Shown one piece after another: positions 1 through 8,573 of a DNA stretch of 43,189 nucleotides. The notes below the pieces were generated by a model. That model was not told the DNA's origin. It ran no database searches and was given only the letters and a program-made list of their open reading frames with translations. The position numbers and the translations under genes were made by a program. The stretch spans positions 1 to 43,189 of the forward strand of contig JABDAT010000010.1 in the NCBI GenBank assembly GCA_013288985.1. Reading direction: 5' to 3'. This DNA is from Alphaproteobacteria bacterium. Lineage in GTDB: Bacteria > Pseudomonadota > Alphaproteobacteria > Rickettsiales > JABCZZ01. Each line of letters starts with the position of its first letter. The stretch's first letter is position 1.

Positions 1-1253
1 ATCTGCGCAATATCGACGGCATGGCGGTTCTCTTCGGCGGTTTTATCCAGCAATTCTTTTTCTTCTTGCTGCTTTGTGTATGCAGTGAGCGAGCGTTCCA
101 CATCCGCAAGCGCGGCAATGACCGATTTCCGGTAGGTGAGGAATGCTTCCTGCTGGCGGGCGTTGGCAGCATCAAGGCCAGCAGAGAGTTTGCTGAAATT
201 AAGAATGGGCCATAACAGATTGCCGCCGATATCCCATGATTTGCTATCGGTGCGCAGTAAGTTACCAGCATCAGTATTGAGCAGGCCTAAAAAGCCCGAC
301 AGGGAAATGTCAGGGAAGAAGGCAGCTGTGGCAATACCCTGCTGGGCCGTGGCGGCGGCGAGTTTGCGTTCGGCCACTTTTATATCGGGCCGGTTGGCGA
401 TAACCTGCGCAGGCGCGGCCAGCACCAGATTTTTATCAGGCACCGGAATGGGTTTTGCCTCTGCCAACAGAGCATGCGCGCTGCCGGGTTTTTCGCCGAG
501 CAATACGTCCATGCTGTATTCGGCTTGGGTGAGCAGGCTTTGGGTGTGCGGAATGTCGGATTTAGCCTGATCCATCTGCGCGCTGGCCTGCGTTACTTCA
601 AGCCCCGGACTGGTGCCGGCTTTAAAGCGCTGATTGGCGATATCGAGTGTCTGCTGATCAGCGGCCAGCGTTTTGTCGATGATGGCAAGCTGCGCCTGAT
701 ACTCGCGAATATCCATATAGGTGCGCGCAACCTCGGCCAGCAGGCTGATTCGGACGTCATCACGTGTTGCTTCTGCTGCTTTTAGCTCAGCTGCATCCGC
801 TTCAATTTCATGACGCTTGCCGCCGAAGAGATCGAGCTCCCAGCTTGCATCAAACCCGGCCTGGAAAGTATTAAACGGCTTGCTGAGATCAAAAGGGGCA
901 TTGCCGAATGCAAGGCGGTTGCCCTGACGCTCTGCGTTGGCATCGGTATTTACGGTCGGCAGAAGATCGGCTCTGGCGGATGCGCGGGTAGCGCGCGCTT
1001 CAGCAATGCGCGCTTCCTCAATCTTCAAATCAAGATTGCCTGCGAGCGCCTTGCTAATAAGTTGGCTTAAAACGGGATCACCGAAATGTTCCCACCAGTT
1101 CTGCTCGCTGACAGCCTGTGCATTTTCCGGCGAAGTTGCCGACAACCATTTATCCGGCGCATTGGCGGCAGGTTCATGGTAATGCGGACCGACCATGCAG
1201 CCTGCAAGCAAGGTCGAGACTAAAAGCGCGGCGGTATATTGTTTAATATGCAT
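1..1253 (-). CDS. RND/MFS efflux outer-membrane lipoprotein, TolC/NodT family (C-terminus cut by window edge)
   Basis: Outer-membrane channel of a tripartite drug exporter. It should form a trimeric beta-barrel plus alpha-helical tunnel that receives substrates from the adjacent EmrA/EmrB-like pair. The frame opens with ATG at 1253 and runs without a stop to base 1, so about 417 residues are present and roughly the last 50 are missing. A lipobox LLAGC (residues 15-19) gives a lipid-anchored Cys19, typical of the NodT subfamily. The following MVGPHYHEP and NWWEHFGDPVLSQLI segments, the long helical stretch rich in Ala/Glu, and WELDLFGGKRHE are family hallmarks. It is the third gene of an operon with emrA and emrB and begins 23 nt after emrB ends. 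The family is secure; the substrate is not. Confidence 0.9.
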   Translation of the reverse strand, partial: MHIKQYTAALLVSTLLAGCMVGPHYHEPAANAPDKWLSATSPENAQAVSEQNWWEHFGDPVLSQLISKALAGNLDLKIEEARIAEARATRASARADLLPTVNTDANAERQGNRLAFGNAPFDLSKPFNTFQAGFDASWELDLFGGKRHEIEADAAELKAAEATRDDVRISLLAEVARTYMDIREYQAQLAIIDKTLAADQQTLDIANQRFKAGTSPGLEVTQASAQMDQAKSDIPHTQSLLTQAEYSMDVLLGEKPGSAHALLAEAKPIPVPDKNLVLAAPAQVIANRPDIKVAERKLAAATAQQGIATAAFFPDISLSGFLGLLNTDAGNLLRTDSKSWDIGGNLLWPILNFSKLSAGLDAANARQQEAFLTYRKSVIAALADVERSLTAYTKQQEEKELLDKTAEENRHAVDIAQ

Positions 1254-1276
1254 AACACTTCTCTCTGTTTTCTTCA

Positions 1277-2848
1277 TCAATGCGCGGCCTCTGCTGCCGC
1301 ACTTTTCTTGGCATGCGGATTGTTGCGCGGCATAAAAAACGCGACACATGCCAGGCTTCCCATCACAGCGGCCATCGCCAGAAAGCCGTCGCCAAAAGCA
1401 AGCATATCCGCCTGCTGCAAAAGCTGGTGGTATATTTTTCCCATTGCAGCATGGGTCGCAGACAGGCTGCTTGCCTGCGCGGAAAAGGAATGGACATAAC
1501 CGGAAAATACGCCGTGATATACGGGATTGGCAGGAGACAAATTCTGTGCGAGGAACGATTGGTGTATCTGCTGATGACGCACAACGTAGCTGGTGATGAC
1601 GGCAATGCCGATGCTGCCGCCGAGGTTGCGCGCCATGGCATAAATAGCCGAAGCCTTGCTGCTTTTTTCTTTGGGCACATCCATAAAAGCAAGGGTGCTG
1701 ATGGGGATGAACAGGAAGGGCAGGCCAAGCACCTGCGAAATGCGAATGATAACAAAATCCCCGTAGCTGGTTTGCGGGGTGATATGCATGGCCAACCACA
1801 TGCCATAGGCGCACAGAGCCATGCCAATGGCAATGAGGTAGCGAGACTGCACGTAATTGACGAGCTTGCCGACAAGGGGCATGAGGAAGATCACGGAAAA
1901 CCCGCCGGGAGAAAGCACGAGCCCGGCAAGCGTTGCGTCGTAGCCGTATTCCGATTGCAGGAGAATGGGCAAAAGCGTGCTGCCGCCATAGAGGCAGAAT
2001 CCCATAAAAAATATCATCATGCAGGACAGGCCAAAGCTGGGCTTGGCAAGCAGCCTGAGATCAATCACCGGGTCTTCCTGATTTAAAAGCCAGACGATTG
2101 CGAATAGCAATGCAATGGTGCTGATAATAGCAAAAAGTAAAATGAAATGGCTCGCCAGCCAGTCATCCTGCTGGCCCTTATCAAGAACCACCTGCAAAGC
2201 GCCAAGGCCAATGGCAATGAGGCCGAGTCCTATATAGTCGATGGAGATAAGCCCCTTGGCTTTTGCGGTCGGGGGATCTTCCACCATGCGGCCCACCAGC
2301 CAGAATGCGAGGATTCCCACCGGCACGTTCATAAAGAATATCCACTGCCAGCTGAAATTATCGGTGATGTAGCCGCCGAGCGTGGGGCCGAGAATAGGGG
2401 CGACGATCATGGTGATGCCGGTGATGCCAAAGGCCTGGCCACGTTTTTCTGCAGGGAACGCATCAAGAATAATCGCCTGCTGCACAGGCTGCAACCCGCC
2501 GCCAGCAAGGCCCTGCAACAGACGGAACAGAATCAGCATTCCCAATGAATTGGACATGCCGCAGGCAAAAGAGGCGGCCGTGAATGCGCCGATGCACAAC
2601 ATGAAAAAGCGCTTGCGGCCTAAGACGCCGGAGAGCCAGCCTGACAAAGGCAGGACAATGCCGTTTGCCACGAGGTAAGAGGTAAGCACCCAGGTGCTTT
2701 CGTCCTGGCTGGCGCCGAGCGTGCCTGCGATATGGGAAAGCGATACGTTGGTGATGGTGGTATCGAGCACCTCCATGAAAGCGGCAAGGCTTACCACCAT
2801 GGCCACGGCCCATGGATTATAAACGGGAGATGCGGCGGTATTATCCAT
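1277..2848 (-). CDS. emrB: MFS multidrug transporter, DHA2 (EmrB/QacA) family
   Basis: Proton-driven inner-membrane drug exporter of the 14-helix DHA2 family, about 523 aa, the usual size. Seen: the N-terminal LDTTITNVSLSHIAG segment (DHA2 motif in helix 1), the loop-2 motif SGVLGRKRFFML, and the antiporter motif C region GITMIVAPILGPTLGG. Hydrophobic segments recur throughout. I chose the ATG at 2848 rather than an in-frame start 72 nt upstream, because the upstream stretch lies inside emrA coding sequence and 2848 is separated from the emrA stop by one base, implying translational coupling. With the HlyD-type partner and the TolC-like gene it makes a complete EmrAB-TolC-type pump. The specific drug is unknown; the symbol reflects family, not proven orthology. 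Confidence 0.9.
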   Translation of the reverse strand: MDNTAASPVYNPWAVAMVVSLAAFMEVLDTTITNVSLSHIAGTLGASQDESTWVLTSYLVANGIVLPLSGWLSGVLGRKRFFMLCIGAFTAASFACGMSNSLGMLILFRLLQGLAGGGLQPVQQAIILDAFPAEKRGQAFGITGITMIVAPILGPTLGGYITDNFSWQWIFFMNVPVGILAFWLVGRMVEDPPTAKAKGLISIDYIGLGLIAIGLGALQVVLDKGQQDDWLASHFILLFAIISTIALLFAIVWLLNQEDPVIDLRLLAKPSFGLSCMMIFFMGFCLYGGSTLLPILLQSEYGYDATLAGLVLSPGGFSVIFLMPLVGKLVNYVQSRYLIAIGMALCAYGMWLAMHITPQTSYGDFVIIRISQVLGLPFLFIPISTLAFMDVPKEKSSKASAIYAMARNLGGSIGIAVITSYVVRHQQIHQSFLAQNLSPANPVYHGVFSGYVHSFSAQASSLSATHAAMGKIYHQLLQQADMLAFGDGFLAMAAVMGSLACVAFFMPRNNPHAKKSAAAEAAH

Positions 2849-2849
2849 A

Positions 2850-3902
2850 TTATTTTGTATAGACCGTGGGAATAATCGACATGCCGGGACCGATATGCAG
2901 CGCTGTGTCAGGCTGGGCATTCAGCAAAATTTTTACCGGCACGCGCTGAACAACTTTAACGAAATTACCGGTGGCATTTTCAGGAGGGAAGGCCGAGAAG
3001 CGCCCGCCGGTGCCTGCCTGGATGCTGTCTATCTTGCCTTCAAGTTTTACGCCGGGAAAAGCGTCAATTGCAATTTTAACGTTATTGCCCGGATGCATAT
3101 GCACAAGCTGCGTTTCCTTGAAATTGGCCACAACCCACACTTCGTTGCTCACCAGAAAACCCAGCTGCTGGCCGGGCTGAACATAATCGCCTACTTCCAC
3201 GCCTTTTTGCGTGATGCGGCCATCCATAGGAGCTATAATTTTAGTATCGTACAGGTCTTTCTCGGCCTGCGTCAAATCAGCTGCTGCCTGCTTTACCTGC
3301 GCATCAAGCGCCTCGGCATTTAATATTGCTGATGCAATGATTTTAGGTGAGGCTTCGGCGGAGTGCAGGCGTGCTGTGGCGTCTTTGAATGAAGAGAGCG
3401 CGGTTTCTTCCATCGCTACGGCGTTATCCAGCTGTTCACGCGAACGGGCCTCATCATTCAAACGGTACATACGGTTTAAGTCATTGGATGCTTTTGTCCA
3501 ATTAGCCTTTGCTGCAGCGAGTTGTGCCCTTGCAGATTCAATGGCAGAAGGAGCGGAGATTCTTGTCGTCGCCAGTGTCTGTGCCGAAGCGCCATGTTCG
3601 CCTTGCACTACTTCAAGAGCGGCTTTGGCGCGAATACGGCGGATAATATAATCGGTGGGGTCAATTTCTGCCAACACCTGGCCCGCTTTAACGGAGTCGT
3701 TATCATTGACATAGAGTGTTTTAATATAGCCACCGACTTTTGGGGCAAGGGTAACGACATGCGCTTCAATGGCTGCGTCATCGGTGGTTTCCTCACCTAA
3801 GTGAAGCAGCACATATGCGCCTGCTATGATGGCAATAACAGCGATAGCGATGCCGAGCCGGATGAACTTTGAGAATTTGACGGAGGTGGAGGCGGGGGGC
3901 AT
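2850..3902 (-). CDS. emrA: HlyD-family membrane fusion protein (EmrA-like)
   Basis: Periplasmic adaptor joining the EmrB-like pump to the TolC-like channel. The 350-aa protein has a short cytoplasmic N-terminus, one membrane helix (about residues 17-34), a first half of a biotinyl/lipoyl-like domain (APKVGGYIKTLYVNDNDSVKAG, written here as family hallmark, about 50-72), a long Ala/Glu/Lys-rich coiled-coil hairpin (about 95-215), and a return lipoyl half with IIAPMDGRITQKGVEVGDYV. First gene of the efflux operon, divergent from tetR, with a near-consensus promoter upstream. Confident family assignment. Confidence 0.92.
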   Translation of the reverse strand: MPPASTSVKFSKFIRLGIAIAVIAIIAGAYVLLHLGEETTDDAAIEAHVVTLAPKVGGYIKTLYVNDNDSVKAGQVLAEIDPTDYIIRRIRAKAALEVVQGEHGASAQTLATTRISAPSAIESARAQLAAAKANWTKASNDLNRMYRLNDEARSREQLDNAVAMEETALSSFKDATARLHSAEASPKIIASAILNAEALDAQVKQAAADLTQAEKDLYDTKIIAPMDGRITQKGVEVGDYVQPGQQLGFLVSNEVWVVANFKETQLVHMHPGNNVKIAIDAFPGVKLEGKIDSIQAGTGGRFSAFPPENATGNFVKVVQRVPVKILLNAQPDTALHIGPGMSIIPTVYTK

Positions 3903-3909
3903 AAATAAA

Positions 3910-3994
3910 ATACCATTTGATAAACTAAACTGTGTAGTGTAGTATAAAATACATTCTATGATTTGTCAAAACCAATTGCTAATAAAAATGGTAT
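3910..3994. promoter_or_regulatory. Possible TetR operator region: 9-bp inverted repeat bracketing the emrA promoter
   Basis: ATACCATTT at 3910-3918 is the exact reverse complement of AAATGGTAT at 3986-3994. The two arms flank the emrA promoter and lie just before each gene's start. TetR-family repressors usually bind compact palindromes of 15-30 bp, so two arms 67 nt apart would imply half-sites or looping. Binding is inferred only from position and symmetry. Confidence 0.3.
3941..3969 (-). promoter_or_regulatory. Sigma-70-type promoter of the emrA-emrB-tolC operon
   Basis: Reading the minus strand, TTGACA (3969-3964) and TATACT (3946-3941) are separated by exactly 17 nt, which is close to the ideal housekeeping promoter. 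The predicted transcript start is about 30 nt upstream of the emrA ATG. The site lies between emrA and tetR, where the divergent TetR protein would be expected to bind. Confidence 0.75.
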
Positions 3995-4011
3995 AAGGGG
4001 TGGAGATATAT

Positions 4012-4638
4012 ATGGGCCGAAAGAAGCAGGACCCTGAAAACAGTGCCAAGCGCCTGCAGATATTAAAGACTGCGGGCAAGATGTTCATGACGCTGGGCTA
4101 CAGCGAAGTCAGCATGGACGCGCTTGCGCAAGCGGTGCCGGTTTCAAAGCCGACGCTGTACCATTATTTCAAAGATAAAAAAGCGCTCTTTACCGCCGTG
4201 ATGCAAAGCCGCTGCCAGATGCTGTTTAGCCAGCTGCAGGAGACATTGCGCGAGGGGCAAAGCGTTGAGCAGACGCTTACGTCCATCGGCCATCAATTTC
4301 TGGATGTTATATTAGAGCCCGATGCCATCAATATATACCGCACGGCTCTGACCGAAGCGCAGCAATTCCCGGAGCTGGGAAAGCTGTTTTATGAATCCGG
4401 ACCCAAACGTTCAACTGCCGTATTGGCGGATTATCTGAAGAAACTCCATGCTAAACGGGTGCTTTATGTGCCGGACGCGGAAATGGCGGCGATTGTATTT
4501 CTGGGGATGCTGAGCAACCGCACCCAGATGAAATGCTTGCTGGGCCTTAAGAAAAGGGTGGGGCCTAAGAAAAAAGACGAGATTATACGCTATGTGGTAA
4601 AAGTGTTCCTGCACGGCCAGCAGCCGCGGAAATCTTAG
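4012..4638 (+). CDS. TetR/AcrR-family transcriptional regulator of the divergent efflux operon
   Basis: 208-aa DNA-binding repressor. The N-terminal helix-turn-helix domain (about residues 10-55) shows the family pattern ILKTAGKMFMTLGYSEVSMD followed by QAVPVSKPTLYHYFKDKKAL, where YHYFKDK is the recognition-helix end. The C-terminal ligand domain resembles the AcrR C-terminal type. A GTG 12 nt upstream is in frame, but the ATG at 4012 has a better placed GGTGGAG ribosome-binding site and gives the usual short charged N-terminus MGRKKQDPENSAKRLQ. Its position, divergent from emrA, indicates local control of the pump. Confidence 0.9.
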   Translation: MGRKKQDPENSAKRLQILKTAGKMFMTLGYSEVSMDALAQAVPVSKPTLYHYFKDKKALFTAVMQSRCQMLFSQLQETLREGQSVEQTLTSIGHQFLDVILEPDAINIYRTALTEAQQFPELGKLFYESGPKRSTAVLADYLKKLHAKRVLYVPDAEMAAIVFLGMLSNRTQMKCLLGLKKRVGPKKKDEIIRYVVKVFLHGQQPRKS

Positions 4639-4745
4639 TTGTTTCCTGGTGATAGAGACCTCACTCTATAAGTTAATAAATAATTCACCATTTTCTGCAA
4701 TACTGACTGGCATATACTAAAAATATAGGTGCCAGGAATTTAGTC

Positions 4746-6338
4746 ATGGAATTAAAAGTTTTTACCGCCGATGAAGTCTACACCAACGTCATTGTTGATT
4801 CGGGCAAGCAACCTGAGGGCGTAGAGCTAGATAATCCCGAGTGGAGACAGAAGAATGCTCCCGCATTGCATAGGCTGATTGAGCAGGCTCAATCAGCCGA
4901 TACTACAAAACTTGAAATTAATCGTGAAGAAAGCGAAGCGCTTCAAAAAGAGTTTGCGGCGGCTACGATGGGAATTTCTTTGGGAGGCAGCACCGCCAAC
5001 GTTATTAGGACTATAGTGCGCAATCACGGTCACAGAAGTGTGGATGTAAATTTTCTAAGCAATATTTCCGGAGAAGATGCATTGAGCTCCATCGCCTTGC
5101 AGGATATGGAACGAGCTAATATCAATGCGTTGAAGCCGCAACCTAACAAGGATATTACCCCTGAGATGGGGGTTTCCTATATTATTAAAATGCCCGGTAA
5201 CCGTGATCCGCTTATTTTTACTTATCGGGGTAATGCTAAAGAGGTGCTCACAGACAAAGATATCACTTTAGAAGCCGTGAAGAAGGCTGCGCACGATAGT
5301 CATATCGTGTATATGAATGCGGCATTATTGCCAAAGTTTGGCACATCTATTCCTAATCACATGATGGAATTGGCACGTGGCAGGGAATTCTGGTTGTCTA
5401 TGCCCAATCACGCGCATTTTGGCAATGAAGAGATGAGTGAGGATGAGGAAAGAACATCGCTTCAAAATTATATAAAACGCGCCAATGTTATTACGGCTGA
5501 TGCTAAAAAGCTTTCGGATATTAGCGGCACGGATGCGGCTAATCCTCAACAAGGGCTAGATTGGCTGCAGAAACAATTCTTGCATTGGGATAATGAGCAC
5601 GGCAAGCATTTAGATAATCCTGAGCGAACACCGGTGGCCTTTGTTACGATTGGAACCGAAGGCAAAGCGGCGATTGTCACTAAATATGGAACTCAGCCCA
5701 TTGATATTCCGATGGAGATGGGAAAAGATGTTAACACGCTGGGATATGATAATACCGCGTTTGGTGAGTTTTTAACTGCTTATTTAGGCATGATAAATAT
5801 AGGCGCTCCTAAGCTGCCGGATAAAGAGAATCCCCACGGAGAAACTGCAAAAGATGCAGAACATCGATTGGCGAGATTTGTACTTAAAAAATATACCCGT
5901 AGAGAAGCTCCCCAAGAAATCTACAACAGCGAACTAAAAAGGAATAAAAAGGAAATAATAGAGGAATCAAGAAATAGCATAGGTACTGTAGATGATGGCA
6001 AATATAAACAATATGAAAATGCAGATCATGAAGAGGCTAAAGAGTTGCTTTGGTCTGCCGTCTATGAGCATTGTGCTGAAGCGGCTATGAGTGTTGTCCA
6101 GAGTAAATTGCGCAGCCAGCAAGTAAGCCCTGTATTAGGTGAGGAAATAACAGTCAGCACCGGGCTTCCTGCATTTAATAGCGCTACGCGTATGGCAAAA
6201 AATACTTTGCATCGTATGCATTGTTCTAAAAATGGGTACGGTCATTTATATGGCAAGAATGGACATAGGAATCGTTTTGAAGAAGGGGCTATAAAAGATA
6301 TAAAGGATAGAGCGCTTAGGGGTGATTTAGAGATTTAG
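4746..6338 (+). CDS. Divergent PfkB/ribokinase-fold protein with degenerate catalytic motif and extra C-terminal region
   Basis: 530 aa; PfkB sugar kinases are normally 300-350 aa. Family-like landmarks appear in the right order: GGSTANV (80-86, the substrate-binding GG motif), INALKPQPNKDITPEMGVSYI (about 126-146, the PfkB 'gV' and Thr/Gly strand), ANVITADAKKLSDISG (246-261, the Asn-Glu helix), VTIGTEG (300-306) and NTLGYDNTAFGEF (330-342, aligned with the DTTGAGDAF signature). In that signature the catalytic-base Asp is Asn and the anion-hole Gly-Ala-Gly is changed, so ordinary kinase activity is doubtful. Residues 360-530 are charged and match nothing I know. It overlaps the convergent DUF2127 gene by 12 nt. 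The family call is an inference from motifs. Confidence 0.6.
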   Translation: MELKVFTADEVYTNVIVDSGKQPEGVELDNPEWRQKNAPALHRLIEQAQSADTTKLEINREESEALQKEFAAATMGISLGGSTANVIRTIVRNHGHRSVDVNFLSNISGEDALSSIALQDMERANINALKPQPNKDITPEMGVSYIIKMPGNRDPLIFTYRGNAKEVLTDKDITLEAVKKAAHDSHIVYMNAALLPKFGTSIPNHMMELARGREFWLSMPNHAHFGNEEMSEDEERTSLQNYIKRANVITADAKKLSDISGTDAANPQQGLDWLQKQFLHWDNEHGKHLDNPERTPVAFVTIGTEGKAAIVTKYGTQPIDIPMEMGKDVNTLGYDNTAFGEFLTAYLGMINIGAPKLPDKENPHGETAKDAEHRLARFVLKKYTRREAPQEIYNSELKRNKKEIIEESRNSIGTVDDGKYKQYENADHEEAKELLWSAVYEHCAEAAMSVVQSKLRSQQVSPVLGEEITVSTGLPAFNSATRMAKNTLHRMHCSKNGYGHLYGKNGHRNRFEEGAIKDIKDRALRGDLEI

Positions 6339-6797
6339 TGTTTCCATCCTCTTATCCCTTTTCAGCTGGCGAATAAGATACACCAAAATACATACATTGA
6401 TAATCAGCACGGTAATTTTTATCAGAGTCGTCCTGTGGATGATTTCGTATATTTCTACGGGCAATAGCGATCCGGTAACAATAATGGTTAAATATTCCGC
6501 CCAGTGGCGCGCAAGCAGAAGCCCTACGCCTTCAATCACATAGAGCAATGCATAGAAAAAAGTGACGGCGCCGATGGTTCTTAGCTGCCTGGGTTCAATC
6601 CCCGTTATTTTTGCAATTGTTTCAGTAATCCATTTATTGGCCGGATCGAGATGCAGCATTCTTACATAATGATCAAGCACGAGCCCGATATCGCTTACCA
6701 TATGGAAAATGCCAAAGCCGACGGCGGCCAGCAATGAAGCGCTTGCCAGTTTAAGGCTGCCAATGATAATGAGTCCTACAGGGCTTTTTCTGTGCAT
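6327..6797 (-). CDS. DUF2127-family integral membrane protein
   Basis: 156 aa from the ATG at 6797; a TTG nine bases upstream is in frame but has no clearer ribosome site. Four hydrophobic segments are visible: about 9-30, 75-95, 100-120 and 128-150. The block LARHWAEYLTIIVTGSLLP followed by EIYEI and a Lys-containing last helix is the DUF2127 signature. The function of the family is unknown. The 3' end overlaps the end of the PfkB-like gene on the other strand. Confidence 0.8.
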   Translation of the reverse strand: MHRKSPVGLIIIGSLKLASASLLAAVGFGIFHMVSDIGLVLDHYVRMLHLDPANKWITETIAKITGIEPRQLRTIGAVTFFYALLYVIEGVGLLLARHWAEYLTIIVTGSLLPVEIYEIIHRTTLIKITVLIINVCILVYLIRQLKRDKRMETLNL

Positions 6798-6946
6798 TTC
6801 TTGCAAATAGTTAGAGGCAATGGGCTTTATAGTTTGACTTAGGTAACAGTAAAGGGGCTATAGGGTTAATTCTAGCCTTTTAATTGGACAGGAAAAATGC
6901 TATGAATACCGCAGATTAGCAGGTGTTTTTAGCAGGGGGTAGAGCA

Positions 6947-7675
6947 ATGGCAAAAAGCAAAACCGATAAAGCGACGCAAGCCAAGCCTGAAGTTTTTCCT
7001 ATGCCTGCTCCTTCGGCGCCGGAAAAAATACTATTGGCTGAACGCATGAAGATGCTTGGCATTCCACAGAAGGAAATGACTGAATCCGTACTGCTTGCGG
7101 TTTCGGCGCTGCTTGAGAAGCTTGATGATCAGGCGGGTGAATTGGCGCAAGTAAAGAATAATTTTGCCGAGCTTGAGCGTCTTGCCGATGTGGATTGCCT
7201 GGCGCCGGTGCCTAACCGCCGCGCGTTTCTGCGCCGTCTTAATTGGGCGGTTGCCATGCATGGCCGTTATGGCCATCCCTGCACGATTCTCTATTTTGAT
7301 TTAAACGGCTTCAAAAATATCAATGATACTTATGGCCATGGGGCAGGGGATGCGGCAATTCGCCATGTAGCGAAATTGCTCATTGATTCATCGCGCGGTT
7401 CCGATTTTGTAGCGCGCCTGTCGGGGGATGAATTTGCCGTAATTATGTATTATGCACATTTTGATACTGCCCGTGAGCGCGGCCGCAAAATTGTCAGGCG
7501 GCTGGCGGACAGTGAATTTATCTGGGCCAATAAACGCCTTTTTCTCACGGCGGCGTTCGGCGCTTATGAAGTCAAAAAAGGCGATGATGCAGAAACCGCG
7601 CTCGCCAATGCCGATAAGGCGATGTATCTCGATAAGAAACGCATTCACGAAAGCGTCGCCAGCATTGAGGCATAA
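6947..7675 (+). CDS. GGDEF-domain diguanylate cyclase
   Basis: 242-aa protein predicted to make cyclic di-GMP from two GTP. A short N-terminus leads into an amphipathic, possibly coiled-coil segment (about 50-85). The GGDEF domain follows: APVPNRRAFLRRL (DxLTGLPNRR-type entry), ILYFDLNGFKNINDTYGH, and the active-site loop SGDEF at 159-163, a functional variant of GGDEF. RGSD at 150-153 lies five residues before it, exactly where the RxxD inhibitory site sits, so product feedback is likely. No sensory domain is visible. The ATG at 6947 is preceded by AGGGGG; an in-frame GTG 24 nt upstream is less likely. Confidence 0.92.
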   Translation: MAKSKTDKATQAKPEVFPMPAPSAPEKILLAERMKMLGIPQKEMTESVLLAVSALLEKLDDQAGELAQVKNNFAELERLADVDCLAPVPNRRAFLRRLNWAVAMHGRYGHPCTILYFDLNGFKNINDTYGHGAGDAAIRHVAKLLIDSSRGSDFVARLSGDEFAVIMYYAHFDTARERGRKIVRRLADSEFIWANKRLFLTAAFGAYEVKKGDDAETALANADKAMYLDKKRIHESVASIEA

Positions 7676-7748
7676 AATCAATCGCTTACATATCGCCGCG
7701 GTTTGTATTATTAATAATTTTTAAACCTATAAAGAGTACGATGGGAAT

Positions 7749-8531
7749 ATGCCCCATGGTACAATTTACGATATGCTTGCTGAGGCAGCAACGGGTGAGT
7801 CTCTTGCCAAGTCGCATTCGGGACGCATTTTCCCATTGCCCGATCCATTTAAAGATTACTTGCTCCGGATTAGGGGTATCTCATTTCAAGGAGGCGGAAC
7901 CTTTAAGGCAAGACTCAGCAATACCTCCAGTCTGACTCCGGTGGATTACGGCCTGCGGCATAATTTTGGTCAGCCGGTCTTGGAAATAGGAGACATTGAG
8001 GAAGAAGTTCAGATTGTTCTCAAAAACGGCCAGAAGTCTTTGGCCATGCTTTATAAAGAAAGAGTAGATGCACATCCGGATGATCCATATTTAGGCGTAC
8101 TTGAAGCAAGACAAGAAATAGCAAATTTGCCGTTGCAAAGTTTTGTCATCTTTTTACGGGATATAAAATATCTTAATGAGCATGGATACTCAGTGGATTT
8201 TAGCAAGGGCAATATCATGCTCAAAGGCGACCGCTTAAGTTTAGTTGATGTGCTTGCATTTCCATCACATATTCCTGACTCTTTAGAACAATTGGAAGAA
8301 GGAACTGAGTTTGGTAGAGAATTCCATAGGAAGCTTGAAGAAGCTAATAAAAAGGTGGGAATACCAGAGACCAAGGTTGAGGCAGCACAATATGCAGAAA
8401 ATCATCCTGTCATCTTAAATGGGGTTAAAGAGATTACGGAAATTGCAAGAATACCTATTACCGCTGCACCTAGTCTATTGCGTCTCAAATTAAATGAAAT
8501 CGAAGAACATTTGGGGTTGCCATATAAATAA
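7749..8531 (+). CDS. Uncharacterised protein with a kinase-like catalytic-loop motif
   Basis: 260 aa, soluble, no signal peptide. I do not recognise the family. One stretch is suggestive: HGYSVDFSKGNIML (145-158) then LSLVD (163-167). An Asp (150), an Asn five residues later (155) and an Asp twelve residues after that (167) reproduce the spacing of the HRDxxxxN...D catalytic and metal-binding residues of protein-kinase-like folds, including phosphotransferases and several bacterial effectors. No glycine-rich loop is clear. The ribosome-binding site is weak, so an ATG at 7773 is an alternative start. It stands alone between a diguanylate cyclase and the pnt operon. Confidence 0.55.
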   Translation: MPHGTIYDMLAEAATGESLAKSHSGRIFPLPDPFKDYLLRIRGISFQGGGTFKARLSNTSSLTPVDYGLRHNFGQPVLEIGDIEEEVQIVLKNGQKSLAMLYKERVDAHPDDPYLGVLEARQEIANLPLQSFVIFLRDIKYLNEHGYSVDFSKGNIMLKGDRLSLVDVLAFPSHIPDSLEQLEEGTEFGREFHRKLEEANKKVGIPETKVEAAQYAENHPVILNGVKEITEIARIPITAAPSLLRLKLNEIEEHLGLPYK

Positions 8532-8573
8532 GTTACGATTGACAATAATGCTTTATGCAGGCCAAATCACCCC

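Noticed and set aside
1280..2086. Long open frame opposite emrB
   Set aside because: Composition is His/Gly/Lys-rich without any motif, and it lies wholly antisense to a clear transporter gene; a shadow of the high-GC third positions.
4684..4718. Seventh copy of the virB-type direct-repeat box before the PfkB-like gene
   Set aside because: Only one heptamer (CTGCAAT) fits; the partner 11 bp upstream does not, and the spacer is 11 rather than 10. Kept out of the set.
6850..6883. Hairpin GGCTA/TAGCC followed by T-rich sequence, as a terminator
   Set aside because: It lies between two divergent genes where no transcript should end, and the stem is imperfect.
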